In this document: positions 52,393 through 60,943 of the stretch, piece after piece
Position numbering within the stretch: position 1 is the first letter of the stretch
How the letters are laid out: each line of letters begins with the position of its first letter
Assembly: GCA_963835535.1 (NCBI GenBank)
Contig: CAWIFL010000005.1
Coordinates: 868,001-932,000 of the forward strand
Source of the DNA: Fen-1245 sp963835535
Lineage (GTDB): Bacteria > Gemmatimonadota > Gemmatimonadetes > Gemmatimonadales > JACORV01
DNA length: 64,000 nucleotides
Direction of reading: 5' to 3'
Position numbers and translations under genes: made by a program
Notes under the pieces: generated by a model
The model's database searches: none
What the model was told of the DNA's origin: nothing
What the model saw: only the letters and a program-made list of their open reading frames with translations

Positions 52393-53526
52393 ATGAGCGT
52401 CCGCATGGAGCCGGGGCTGCGGCGGGAGATCGCGAGGTACGGCGGCGGCGACGTCACCGCCTGCATGAACTGCGGCAATTGCACCGCGACCTGTCCGCTG
52501 TCGGCCGATACCGGAGGGTTTCCGCGACGCATCATCCACCTCCTCCAGGTGGGCCACCGGGAGAAGCTGCGCGCGTCCCTGGAGCCGTGGCTGTGCTACT
52601 ACTGCGGCGAGTGCTCGGAGACGTGCCCGCGCGACGCCCATCCCGCGGCCACGATGATGGCCGCGCGCCGCTACCTCACGGCGCAGTACGACTGGACCGG
52701 CCTCGCGGCGCGCTTCTACACGCGGCCGGCCGTCCAGCTCGCGGCGGTCGTCGGACTCGGCCTGATCGTGGCCCTGCTGTTCCTGCTGCTCCACGGCCCG
52801 GCCGTGACCGGCCGCGTGGCGCTCAACACCTTCGCGCCGGTCGAGGGGATCGAGATCGCGGACTGGACGATGGCCGCGGTGCTCGCGGGCCTGCTCCTGT
52901 CCAACGCCTGGCGGATGTACCGTTTCGTGATGCGGCCCGTGAACGGCGCGGCGATTCCGGTCGGCGTCCTGCTCCGCGAGGCGCGGACGTTCGTGCTGCA
53001 CTTCGTCACGCAGAAGCGCTGGCGCGAGTGCGCCGAAAGCCGGTGGCGCTGGTTCAAGCACCTCCTCCTCGTCAGCGGCTACGTCACCATGATGCTGCTG
53101 GTCGAGGTCTTCCTGCGCTGGTTCCAGACCGACCGGATCGTGCCGGTCTGGCATCCCACGCGGCTGTTCGGCTACTACGCGGCGGCGGTGCTGCTCTACG
53201 CGAGCAGCGATTTCCTGATCGGACGTCTGCGCCGGCGGGACTGGATCGACAAGCACTCCGAGCCCACCGACTGGGTGTTCCTCATCCTGCTCTTCCTCGT
53301 GGCGCTGACGGGCATCCTGGTGCACGTCGCGCGGCTCTCCGGCCTGCCGCTGACCACCTACTACCTCTACGTGGCGCACCTCGCCGTGGTCGCGCCGTTC
53401 CTCGTGCTGCAGGTCCCGTTCGGGAAGTGGTCACACATGTTCTATCGCCCCTTCGCGATCTACCTCGAGGCGGTACGCGCGAAGTTGCAGGCCGCCGCAG
53501 CGGCTCCGCTGGAGCGCGCGGCGTGA
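52393..53526 (+). CDS. QmoC-like subunit: HdrC ferredoxin domain fused to membrane cytochrome b-like domain (377 aa)
   Basis: The N-terminus has two [4Fe-4S] motifs, CMNCGNCTATCP (about 24-35) and CYYCGECSETCP (about 67-78), as in HdrC. From about 110 onward there are roughly six hydrophobic segments (LAAVVGLGLIVALLFLLLHG; HLLLVSGYVTMMLLVEVFL; WVFLILLFLVALTGILVHVA; LAVVAPFLVLQV) with His residues suited to heme b, as in HdrE/QmoC. It would link the cytoplasmic Hdr proteins to the quinone pool. Confidence 0.9.
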   Translation: MSVRMEPGLRREIARYGGGDVTACMNCGNCTATCPLSADTGGFPRRIIHLLQVGHREKLRASLEPWLCYYCGECSETCPRDAHPAATMMAARRYLTAQYDWTGLAARFYTRPAVQLAAVVGLGLIVALLFLLLHGPAVTGRVALNTFAPVEGIEIADWTMAAVLAGLLLSNAWRMYRFVMRPVNGAAIPVGVLLREARTFVLHFVTQKRWRECAESRWRWFKHLLLVSGYVTMMLLVEVFLRWFQTDRIVPVWHPTRLFGYYAAAVLLYASSDFLIGRLRRRDWIDKHSEPTDWVFLILLFLVALTGILVHVARLSGLPLTTYYLYVAHLAVVAPFLVLQVPFGKWSHMFYRPFAIYLEAVRAKLQAAAAAPLERAA

Positions 53527-53563
53527 ACGCCTTGAACGACTGAGAACCCAAGAGGAGGTTGCC

Positions 53564-53926
53564 ATGGCTCAGAAGATGGCTGTCGTCTGCAACGGTGAAA
53601 CGGGCGCCAACATCATGCCCGCGCTGATCTTCTCGTCCTCCGGCATCGCCCTCGATTACGAGGTGCACGTCTTCTTCTGCCCTGCGGCCACCAAGTGGCT
53701 GCTCAAGGGGGAGCTCGAGAAGTTCGGCCAGCCCAAGGGCCTCCCCAACCCGATCAAGCTGTTCAACGACATCCTGGAACTGGGCGGGGAGATCGTGCTG
53801 TGCGAGCTGGCCCTGGAGAACAAGGGCGTCACTCCGGCGGATCTGCGCGATCCACGCATCAAGATCAAGAAGGCTCCCCCGTTCCTGATGGACGTGGAGG
53901 GCGCCACCCAGACGTACGTGTTCTAG
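53564..53926 (+). CDS. DsrE-like sulfur-transfer protein (120 aa)
   Basis: A DsrE-family protein: KMAVVCNGETGANIMPALIF, VHVFFCPAATKWLLKG and GGEIVLCELALENKGV. The Cys in VLCELALENKG occupies the usual active position, and two other Cys are present. AGGAGG precedes the ATG. Together with DsrE2 at 45959 and TusA at 46993 it forms a persulfide relay. It is the last gene before a strong hairpin at 54036. Confidence 0.88.
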   Translation: MAQKMAVVCNGETGANIMPALIFSSSGIALDYEVHVFFCPAATKWLLKGELEKFGQPKGLPNPIKLFNDILELGGEIVLCELALENKGVTPADLRDPRIKIKKAPPFLMDVEGATQTYVF

Positions 53927-54035
53927 CGGGCGCCGCCGCTGAACCACTGGCCGGAACGCCCGGAAACAGGCGAGCCGCTCAGGAACGCGGCACCGTTGCC
54001 GGACTGCGAGCACCACATCACTGAGGTCGTTGGGA

Positions 54036-54068
54036 ACGGCGGCGCACGGGCGAGGCGTGCGCCGCCGT
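54036..54068 (+). terminator. Strong hairpin ending the Hdr operon
   Basis: ACGGCGGCGCACG and CGTGCGCCGCCGT form a perfect 13-bp GC-rich stem with a 7-base loop. No U tract follows. It lies 110 bp after the DsrE stop and before the M1 promoter region. Confidence 0.6.
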
Positions 54069-54107
54069 CCTCCGGGGCCCGGACGAATGGCCGGAGCCCA
54101 ACCCTCG

Positions 54108-54114
54108 TATATTG
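54108..54114 (+). promoter_or_regulatory. TANNTTG promoter-like element before the M1 peptidase
   Basis: TATATTG lies 38 bp before the ATG at 54153; CCTCCTCTCGAGGGC provides a purine-rich region nearer the start. Confidence 0.35.
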
Positions 54115-54152
54115 CTGCGCATCTCAATGCTGACCTCCTCTCGAGGGCTCTG

Positions 54153-56572
54153 ATGCGCCGTCACCTGTCCCTGGGTCTGGCGACCCTGTTCTCCGCGTGC
54201 GTCCTGCAATCCGCGCTCGCCCAGCGCCCCACCGGCATCGTCGGTCAGTACGTCCCGCCCCGGACCTGGGCCGCGCCGCCGCACGGCTTCGACCTGCTGC
54301 ACCAGAGGGTCGCGGTGAGCTTCGACGTGCCCCGGCGCTCTGTGCTCGGCACGGTCACCTCGCGCCTGGTGATCACCGGCGCCGCCACCGACACGGTCCG
54401 GTTCAACGCGGAGAACCTCACGATAGACGCGGCGACGGACGCCGCAGGCCGCGCGCTCCGGTTCGACGCCGACACCGCCCACGTCACGGTGCGGCTGGCC
54501 CGCCGCGCGACACCGGGCGACACGGTCGAGTTCACGCTGCGCTATCACGGCACCCCGGAGCGCGGGCTCTACTTCGTGCCGCGGCGCAACGTCATCTGGA
54601 CGCAGGGCGAGGCGACGGAGACGCGCGCCTGGGTGCCGACCTACGACGCGCCCGACGACAAGACGACCTGGGACATGCTGGTGACCGTGGATTCGGGCCT
54701 GAGCGTCCTGTCCAACGGCCGCCTCGTAGACGTCACGCCCGCGAGCGGCGGGGCGCAGAAGGTCTGGCACTGGGCTCAGGAGCGGCCCGCCTCGACCTAC
54801 CTGTATTCCATCGTCGCCGGGCCGTTCACCGTGCTCCGCGACCAGTGGCGCGGCCGGCCCGTGGACTACTGGGTGTATCCGGACACGGTCGACGCCGCGT
54901 GGCGGACGTTCGGCGAGACGCCGAGCATGATCGAGCTGTACTCCCAGCTCCTGGTGCCCTTCCCCTGGCCGAAGTACGACCAGTCCGCGATCCCGGACTT
55001 CACCTACGGCGGGATGGAGAACGTCTCCGCGACGACCCAGACCGACCAGGCGCTGCACGGCGCGGGCGACGAACCGGAGAACGGCGGACGCGGGCTGGTG
55101 GCGCACGAGCTGGCCCACCAGTGGTTCGGCGACCTCACGACCACGGCCGACTGGGCCGACGCGTGGCTGAACGAGGGGATGGCCACCTACATGGAGTCGG
55201 TGCAGAACGAGAAGACCCGCGGCTGGGAGGCGGGTCAGTACAGCTGGATCCAGCAGCAGGAAGAAGCGATGGCGGCGGACCGGAACCAGCAGCGGCCCCT
55301 GGTCTGGGGCGAGTACCAGGGCACCGATCCGATCACGCTCTTCTTCAGCGGCCACATCTACCCCAAGGGCGCGCAGCTCGCGCACCAGCTCCGGCGGCTC
55401 CTGGGCGATTCGGTCTTCTGGGCAGGGCTCAAGCGCTTCCTCACCGACAACGCCTACAAGCCGGTGACGACCGCGGATTACGCCGTGGCGTTCGAGAAGA
55501 CGTGCAACTGCGACCTCGACTGGTTCTTCGACCAGTGGGCCTACGGCATCGGCTACCCCAGGGTGCACTGGTCGCGGCACTGGGCCGAGGGGCTGAAGAC
55601 GCTGCACCTGATGGTCGAGCAGACCCAGCCGGTGGACTCGCTGCACCCGCTCTTCCGCTTCCCGGTGACGGTGCGCGTGACCACGCGGGACTCCGTGGTG
55701 CGGCAGCAGATCATGATCTCGAAGCTGCGCGACACGTTCGCCCTCACGCTGCCCGGCGCGCCGCTCTCCGTGCGCTTCGACGAGGGCGGCTGGCTGCTGG
55801 GCGAGGTGACGAGCGACATGTCGTCCGCCGAGCTGGCGGCGATGGCGGAGCACGATCTCGACTTCGCCGGGACGCCACTGGGCGCTCGAGGATCTCGCGC
55901 ACGTTCCAGGACAGCGCCGCGGTGGCGGCGCGCCGCTTCATCGTCCTGAACGAGCACAATGCGGACCTGCGGGCCGCCGCGCTGCGCGAGATGACCCACG
56001 ATTCGACGGCCGAGGGCGAGGACGTCGTCCGGTCCGCGCTGCGCGATCCGGACAGCGGGGTCCGCTCTCAGGCGTTGCGGACGCTCGCGGTGCTCGACGC
56101 GGCGGCGGCGACGGCCCCCGCGCGGGCGATGTTCGATGGGGATCCGAACAACACAGTGCGCGCGGTCGCGCTCGGCGTGCTCGGCCGCAGCGGTGCCGTC
56201 GACGTGCCGCAGCTGGTGGCAACGACCCGCGCCGGTCTGCCCCTGACTCTGCGGATCACCGCGGCGTCCGTCCTGGCGCGGACCCACGCCAGCGAGGCCG
56301 GCCCGACGCTGGAGTTGCTGACTTCTGCGAGCGAAGACCGGAGCATCCGGTACTCGGCGCTCAATCTGCTGGCGCAGGCGGACGCTGCGCGGGCTGCGGC
56401 CGCGGCCACCCGCTTCCTCGACGACCCCGACCCGCTCTTCGCGCAGGGGGCGGTGAGCGTGCTCGGCAGGATCGGCGGCGCGGCGGGCCGCGCGCGCCTC
56501 GAGGCGGCTCTCGCGACCGAGACCCGCGTGCGCGTGCGCGCCGCGATCTCTCGCGTCCTGCACCCGCAGTGA
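54153..56572 (+). CDS. Secreted M1-family aminopeptidase with C-terminal HEAT-like repeats, frameshifted here (about 800 aa)
   Basis: After a signal peptide (LGLATLFSACVLQSALAQ), the M1 catalytic region shows GGMEN (about 285), the zinc motif HELAHQWFGD (about 319) and WLNEGMATYME. This frame stops at 55949, but the family sequence continues in another frame to 56572 with HEAT-like repeats (LRDPDSGVRSQALRTLAVLD; PNNTVRAVALGVLGRSG). Between about 55875 and 55905 all three frames contribute (DLDFAG, then RHWALEDL, then RTFQDSAAVAARRF), implying two single-base insertions, by error or lesion. It removes N-terminal residues from peptides in the periplasm. Confidence 0.85.
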
Positions 56573-56619
56573 ACGGACTCAGCAACTGAGATAAGCCCAC
56601 TCGCCTTTCCAGCAATCCC

Positions 56620-56662
56620 GAGTCCCCGAGGGGCCGTAGTTTTACGGCCCCCTCGGGGACTC
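56620..56662 (+). terminator. Long hairpin between M1 and acpS
   Basis: Arms 56620-56638 and 56643-56662 (GAGTCCCCGAGG... and ...CCTCGGGGACTC) pair over 19 bp with one bulged base and loop GTTT. There is no U tract. It may be a terminator or a structured leader element. Confidence 0.6.
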
Positions 56663-56749
56663 CGATCGAGGCCATCGGAGCAGCCCCCACAACTCGGCAT
56701 ACGCATTGCGGTTGATGTCCCTCGTGCAACCTGTACGAGGGGAGAGCGC

Positions 56750-57139
56750 ATGATCGTCGGCATCGGCGTAGACCTGTTCTCCGTAACACGCGCGGAGGAC
56801 GAGATCGACCGGCCCGACCACGGCCTGCGGGACCAGGTGTTCACGCCCGAGGAAATCGCGTACTGCGAGTCGAAGCGGTACCCGGGCCAGCACTACGCCG
56901 CGCGGATCGCCGCGAAAGAGGCGGTGTTCAAGGCGCTCGGCGCGGTGGCGCTGGAGGGCCAGCATTGGCGCGAGGTCGAGGTCCACAGCGATCCGCACAC
57001 CGGCAAGAGCCGGGTCGTGCTGCACGGCGAGGTGAAGAAGGCCTCCGACGCCCTCGGGGCGGAGCACGTGCACGTCTCGCTCTCGCACACGCGCGACTGG
57101 GCGGTGGCGAGCGTGGTCTTCGAGGGGCCCAACGACTAG
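56750..57139 (+). CDS. acpS: Holo-ACP synthase-type 4'-phosphopantetheinyl transferase (129 aa)
   Basis: AcpS family: MIVGIGVDLFSVTRAED with the metal-binding Asp, and HYAARIAAKEAVFKALGAVA with the conserved Glu and Lys. VSLSHTRDWAVASVVFE closes the fold. It transfers phosphopantetheine from CoA to the Ser of an ACP. The ACP at 58858, two genes downstream, is the obvious partner, so this may be a dedicated rather than general AcpS. Confidence 0.92.
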   Translation: MIVGIGVDLFSVTRAEDEIDRPDHGLRDQVFTPEEIAYCESKRYPGQHYAARIAAKEAVFKALGAVALEGQHWREVEVHSDPHTGKSRVVLHGEVKKASDALGAEHVHVSLSHTRDWAVASVVFEGPND

Positions 57140-57172
57140 CTCGGGAACGTCCAGCATCTTCCGGAGTCAGGG

Positions 57173-58855
57173 ATGACAGCGACCTTGGTCGAGAGCAGCT
57201 GGGAGGTCGCCGAGCGCGAGCTCGGGCTTCAGCCCGGCGGGCCGGTCAACATCGGCTGGTTCTGCACCGACCGGATCTGCGAAATGGGGCGCCGTGACGT
57301 TCCGGCGCTGATCTGGGAGGATTTCCGCGGCGTCGAGCGCACGTACACGTTCGACGATCTGCGCCTGAAGACGAACGCCATGGCCCGGTGGCTCCGGGGC
57401 CTGGGGCTCGAGCCCGGGGACCGGATCTGCCTCTTCATGGACCGGGTGCCGGAGCTGTACCTCGGCGTCCTCGCCATCCTCAAGATGGGGGGTGTTGCGC
57501 AGCCGCTCTTCTCCGCGTTCGGGGAGGAGTCGCTCGGCACGCGGCTCGCGGACGCGGGCACCGCGGCGATCATCACCCAGAAGAAGCACCTGTCCAAGGT
57601 GCGGAAGATCCGCGACACCCTGCCGGCGCTGCGGCACGTGATCGTGGTGGACGCCCCGGCCGGGACGCTCAAGGAGAGCGAGCTCGATCTCACGCTCGAC
57701 GATCTGCCCGAGTGCCAGTCGTTCGACGTGCATCCCACGACGGCCGAGTCGCCGTCGCTGCTGCACTACACGTCGGGCACGACGGGCCAGCCCAAGGGCG
57801 CCCAGCACGTGCACGGCTCGCTGGTGGCCCAGTACATCACGACCAAGCGCGTCCTCGATCTCAAGGACGACGACATCTACTGGTGCAACGCGGACCCGGG
57901 GTGGGTGACGGGGACGAGCTACGGGATCATCGGTCCCTGGGCGTGCGGCGCGACGCAGGTCGTGCTGGACGCCGGGTTCAACGCCGAGCACTGGTACGCG
58001 TTCATCCAGAAGCACCGCGTCACGGTCTGGTACTCGGCGCCGACGGCGATCCGCCTCCTGATGCGGGAGGGGACCGACCTCGTGAGGAAGTTCGACCTCT
58101 CCTCCCTCCGGCACCTGTGCAGCGTGGGGGAGCCGCTCAACCCCGAGGCCGTGGTCTGGGGGCAGCAGGCGTTCGGCCGGCCGTTCCACGACACGTTCTG
58201 GCAGACCGAGACGGGATGCATCGTCATCACCAACCTGCCGGGGATGCCGGTCAAGCCCGGCTCGATGGGCAAGCCGTTCCCCGGGATCACCGCGTGCGTC
58301 TTGGACCCGCAGACGAACCAGCCGATCACCGAGACGGGGCGGGTCGGGCTGATCGCCCTGCGGCCCGGCTGGCCCTCGATGCTGCGGGGGTACTGGAAGA
58401 ACCCGACGGCGTACGAGAAGAAGTTCCGGAACGGGTGGTACATCTGCGGCGACCGCGCCAGCGTGGACGCCGACGGCTACTTCTGGTTCGTGGGGCGCGA
58501 CGACGACGTGATCAACACGGGCGGCCACCTGGTCGGGCCGTTCGAGATCGAGTCGGCGCTGCTGGAGCACCCGGCGGTGGCGGAGTCGGCCGCGGTCGCC
58601 AAGCCGGACAAGATCAACATGGAAGTGGTGAAGGCGTTCGTGACGCTGAAGCCCGGCTTCACGCCCAGCTCCGACCTGGAGCTGGAGATCATGAACGTGA
58701 TCCGGAAGCGCCTGTCTCCGCTGGCGATGCCGCAGGAGATCGAATTCGTGGCGTCGCTGCCCAAGACGCGCAGCGGCAAGATCGTGCGGCGGGTGCTGCG
58801 GGCGCAGGAGTGGGGCCAGCCGGTGGGCGACATCTCAACGTTGATGGAGGAGTGA
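57173..58855 (+). CDS. ANL-superfamily acyl-activating enzyme, ACS/ACSM-like (560 aa)
   Basis: An adenylate-forming acyl-CoA or acyl-ACP ligase. The core motifs are LHYTSGTTGQPKGAQHVH (A3), FWQTETG (A5), YICGDRASVDADGYF (A7), FVGRDDDVINTGGHLVGPFE (A8) and the catalytic Lys in PKTRSGKIVRR (A10). VINTGGHLVGPFEIESAL resembles medium-chain ACSM-type ligases. The downstream ACP, 2 bp after its stop, suggests the acyl group is loaded onto that carrier. Chain length cannot be read from sequence alone. Confidence 0.9.
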   Translation: MTATLVESSWEVAERELGLQPGGPVNIGWFCTDRICEMGRRDVPALIWEDFRGVERTYTFDDLRLKTNAMARWLRGLGLEPGDRICLFMDRVPELYLGVLAILKMGGVAQPLFSAFGEESLGTRLADAGTAAIITQKKHLSKVRKIRDTLPALRHVIVVDAPAGTLKESELDLTLDDLPECQSFDVHPTTAESPSLLHYTSGTTGQPKGAQHVHGSLVAQYITTKRVLDLKDDDIYWCNADPGWVTGTSYGIIGPWACGATQVVLDAGFNAEHWYAFIQKHRVTVWYSAPTAIRLLMREGTDLVRKFDLSSLRHLCSVGEPLNPEAVVWGQQAFGRPFHDTFWQTETGCIVITNLPGMPVKPGSMGKPFPGITACVLDPQTNQPITETGRVGLIALRPGWPSMLRGYWKNPTAYEKKFRNGWYICGDRASVDADGYFWFVGRDDDVINTGGHLVGPFEIESALLEHPAVAESAAVAKPDKINMEVVKAFVTLKPGFTPSSDLELEIMNVIRKRLSPLAMPQEIEFVASLPKTRSGKIVRRVLRAQEWGQPVGDISTLMEE

Positions 58856-58857
58856 AC

Positions 58858-59115
58858 ATGGACGACCTCGAGCAGGTCATCCTCGCCTACGTGAAGCGGG
58901 AGTACATCGACGAGGACGACAATCGGGAGGTGACGCCGACGACGCCGCTCATCAGCGGCGGGATCGTGGACTCCTTCTCCATGGTGTCGCTCAAGCGGTT
59001 CGTGGAGAAGAAGTACGACATCCAGATCCCCGACGCCGACGCGAGCACGGCGGCCTTCGACACCGTGCAGAAGATCGTGGCGCTGGTCGAGCGGTTCCAA
59101 AAGGCGAGGGTGTAG
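58858..59115 (+). CDS. Free-standing acyl carrier protein (85 aa)
   Basis: An acidic four-helix ACP: VILAYVKREYIDEDDNREVT, then LISGGIVDSFSMVSLKRFVE, with Ser 39 in the DSFS as the phosphopantetheine site. It is not next to fab genes, so it is a specialised carrier. Neighbours are AcpS, an acyl ligase and an alpha-oxoamine-synthase-family enzyme. Confidence 0.9.
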   Translation: MDDLEQVILAYVKREYIDEDDNREVTPTTPLISGGIVDSFSMVSLKRFVEKKYDIQIPDADASTAAFDTVQKIVALVERFQKARV

Positions 59116-59134
59116 GGGATAGGGGCTAGGGAGG
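59114..59134 (+). repeat. TAGGGGA heptamer repeat before the PLP enzyme
   Basis: TAGGGGA TAGGGGC TAGGGAG fills most of the gap between ACP and the next gene, and its last unit provides the GGGAGG ribosome site for ATG 59141. It is the reverse complement of the CCCTAAC family at 6965. Confidence 0.65.
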
Positions 59135-59140
59135 CCACCG

Positions 59141-60388
59141 ATGGCATACGCGAGCGACGTCCGCGAATCGTACCAGAAGGAGCTGGCCGGCATCCGGGAG
59201 GCGGGGCTCTTCAAGGAAGAGCGCTACATCCGGAGCGTGCAGGCGGCCGAGATCGACGTGGAGTACCCGACCGGCGCGCCGGCCCGGCACGCGATCAACC
59301 TCTGCGCCAACAACTACCTCGGACTCTCCAGCCATCCGGACGTGGTGAAGGCCGCCCACGAGGGGCTGGAGCACCGCGGCTACGGGATGTCGTCCGTGCG
59401 CTTCATCTGCGGCACGCAGGACATCCACCGCGAGCTGGAGCAGCGCCTCACCGGCTTCCTCGGCACCGAGGACACCCTGCTGTTCCCGTCCTGCATGGAC
59501 GCCAACGCGGGGGTCTTCGAGGCGATCCTGAGCGACAAGGACGTGATGATCGCCGACCGGCTGGTGCACGCCTCGATCGTGGACGGGATGCGGCTCTGCA
59601 AGGCGATGCAGGACACCTTCAAGCACTCCGACATGGGGCACCTCGAGGAGAAGCTGAAGGAGCACCAGGACAAGCGGTTCCGGATGGTGATCACCGACGG
59701 CGTCTTCTCGATGGACGGCGACATCGCCAAGCTCGACGAGATCGTCGCGCTGACCGAGAAGTACAACGCGATGGTGTGCGTGGACGACTCGCACGCCACC
59801 GGCTTCATCGGGAAGACCGGGCGCGGGACGCACGAGCACCGCGGGGTGGTAGGCAAGATCGACGTCATCACGACCACGCTGGGCAAGGCGATGGGCGGCG
59901 CCTCCGGCGGGTGCGTGAGCGGCCGGAGGGAGCTGGTGGAGCTGTGCCGCCAGCGGGCGCGGCCGTACCTCTTCTCCAACACCGTGGCACCGGTCATCGT
60001 CGCCGGCGCGATCAAGGTGCTGGACCTGCTCTGCCAGTCCACCGAGCGGCGCGACAAGCTGGAGTGGAACGCCTCGTACTGGCGCAAGCTCCTCACCGAG
60101 GCCGGGTTCGACATCAAGGCCGGCGAGAGCCCCATCGTCCCGGTGATGCTGTACAACGCGAAGCTGGCGCAGGACGTGGCGCGCGACCTCTTCGCCGAGG
60201 GGATCTACGTCGTGGGGTTCTTCTTCCCGGTGGTGGCGAAGGGGCAGGCGCGGATCCGCACCCAGCTGTCGGCGGCGCACGACAAGGCGCACCTCGACCG
60301 TGCGATTGCGGCGTTCAAGAAGGTCGGGGCGAAGTACGGCATCCTCGGCAAGAAGAAGGACGAGATCATCCAGCAGTACGGCCTGTGA
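59141..60388 (+). CDS. Alpha-oxoamine synthase-family PLP enzyme, glycine C-acetyltransferase (KBL)-type (415 aa)
   Basis: INLCANNYLGLSSHPDVVKA, SSVRFICGTQDIHRELE, VCVDDSHATGFIGKTGRG and TTTLGKAMGGASGG (PLP Lys, about 249) match 2-amino-3-ketobutyrate CoA ligase closely. KBL condenses acetyl-CoA with glycine, or the reverse in threonine breakdown. No threonine dehydrogenase gene is adjacent. Instead an acyl ligase, ACP and AcpS precede it, so an acyl-ACP donor is possible. The N-terminal extension of about 15 residues is slightly longer than usual KBL. Confidence 0.88.
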   Translation: MAYASDVRESYQKELAGIREAGLFKEERYIRSVQAAEIDVEYPTGAPARHAINLCANNYLGLSSHPDVVKAAHEGLEHRGYGMSSVRFICGTQDIHRELEQRLTGFLGTEDTLLFPSCMDANAGVFEAILSDKDVMIADRLVHASIVDGMRLCKAMQDTFKHSDMGHLEEKLKEHQDKRFRMVITDGVFSMDGDIAKLDEIVALTEKYNAMVCVDDSHATGFIGKTGRGTHEHRGVVGKIDVITTTLGKAMGGASGGCVSGRRELVELCRQRARPYLFSNTVAPVIVAGAIKVLDLLCQSTERRDKLEWNASYWRKLLTEAGFDIKAGESPIVPVMLYNAKLAQDVARDLFAEGIYVVGFFFPVVAKGQARIRTQLSAAHDKAHLDRAIAAFKKVGAKYGILGKKKDEIIQQYGL

Positions 60389-60395
60389 GGCGACC

Positions 60396-60599
60396 ATGAC
60401 GACGAAACAGGCGGCGAAGTGGGAGCAGGTGGCCGAGCGGCTCGAGGAGGAAGGATGGGCCGTGAAGGTCGAGAAGGTCTGGCTCGCCGAGGCCCGGAAA
60501 GGGGGCCACATCGAGCAGGCCACCGGCAAGACGCGCGATGAGGCGTTCGCCCAGCTCTGCCAGCTGACGCTGCTGGACTCCTGCGACGGCTGCCCCTAG
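60396..60599 (+). CDS. Small conserved-looking protein, function unknown (67 aa)
   Basis: MTTKQAAKWEQVAERLEEEG, followed by WAVKVEKVWLAEARKGGHIE and a Cys-containing tail (LLDSCDGCP). The first half is amphipathic helix. It starts 7 bp after the PLP enzyme with GAGGCGACC upstream and is probably co-transcribed. I do not recognise the family. Confidence 0.6.
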   Translation: MTTKQAAKWEQVAERLEEEGWAVKVEKVWLAEARKGGHIEQATGKTRDEAFAQLCQLTLLDSCDGCP

Positions 60600-60607
60600 G
60601 AGTAGTG

Positions 60608-60787
60608 TCGTCGCCCTCAGCACCGCCACCGCTGACCGAGGCCGCTAGCTGACGCTGGCCAACAGATCGGCGTTCGTCTTCGAACGCCGCATCAGCGCCA
60701 GCAACATCTCGACGGCCTGGGCGGGGGGCAGTCCCGCGAGCCGCCGCCTGAGCGCCAGGCGCCCCGCCACCTCGGCGGGTTCGCCGA
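60608..60787 (-). pseudogene. Duplicated 3' end of the rho-like gene
   Basis: These 180 bp repeat 61915-62094 with a single difference (60728 versus 62035) and no gaps. They contain the last 47 or so codons, the stop and 37 bp of downstream sequence of the rho-like gene, in the same orientation. No gene body is attached, so it is a remnant or a recombination footprint. Confidence 0.85.
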
Positions 60788-60921
60788 TTCGTCGATGCCG
60801 CCGGCGCCTTGGATCAGAGAGCGTCGTGAGAACTCGGGCGCCGGAGCGCCAGGCGCCCCGCCACCTCGGCGGGTTCGCCGATTAGTCGATGCCCGGCGCC
60901 TTGGATCAGAGAGCGTCGTGA
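60750..60921. repeat. 94-bp tandem repeat, two copies
   Basis: Copies begin at 60750 and 60844 (GAGCGCCAGGCGCCCCGCC...) and end in GAGCGTCGTGA near 60829 and 60921. The first 38 bases are from the rho 3' end (also at 62057); the rest (CGATGC..CGGCGCCTTGGATC) occurs only here. The remaining bases to 60943 hold no gene. Confidence 0.8.
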
Positions 60922-60943
60922 AAGTTATGCCACCCAAGCTACG

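Noticed and set aside
44366..53926. Canonical dissimilatory sulfate reduction (Qmo) operon
   Set aside because: No aprAB, sat or dsrAB is present, MvhD is unfused and an HdrA carries a GltD module.
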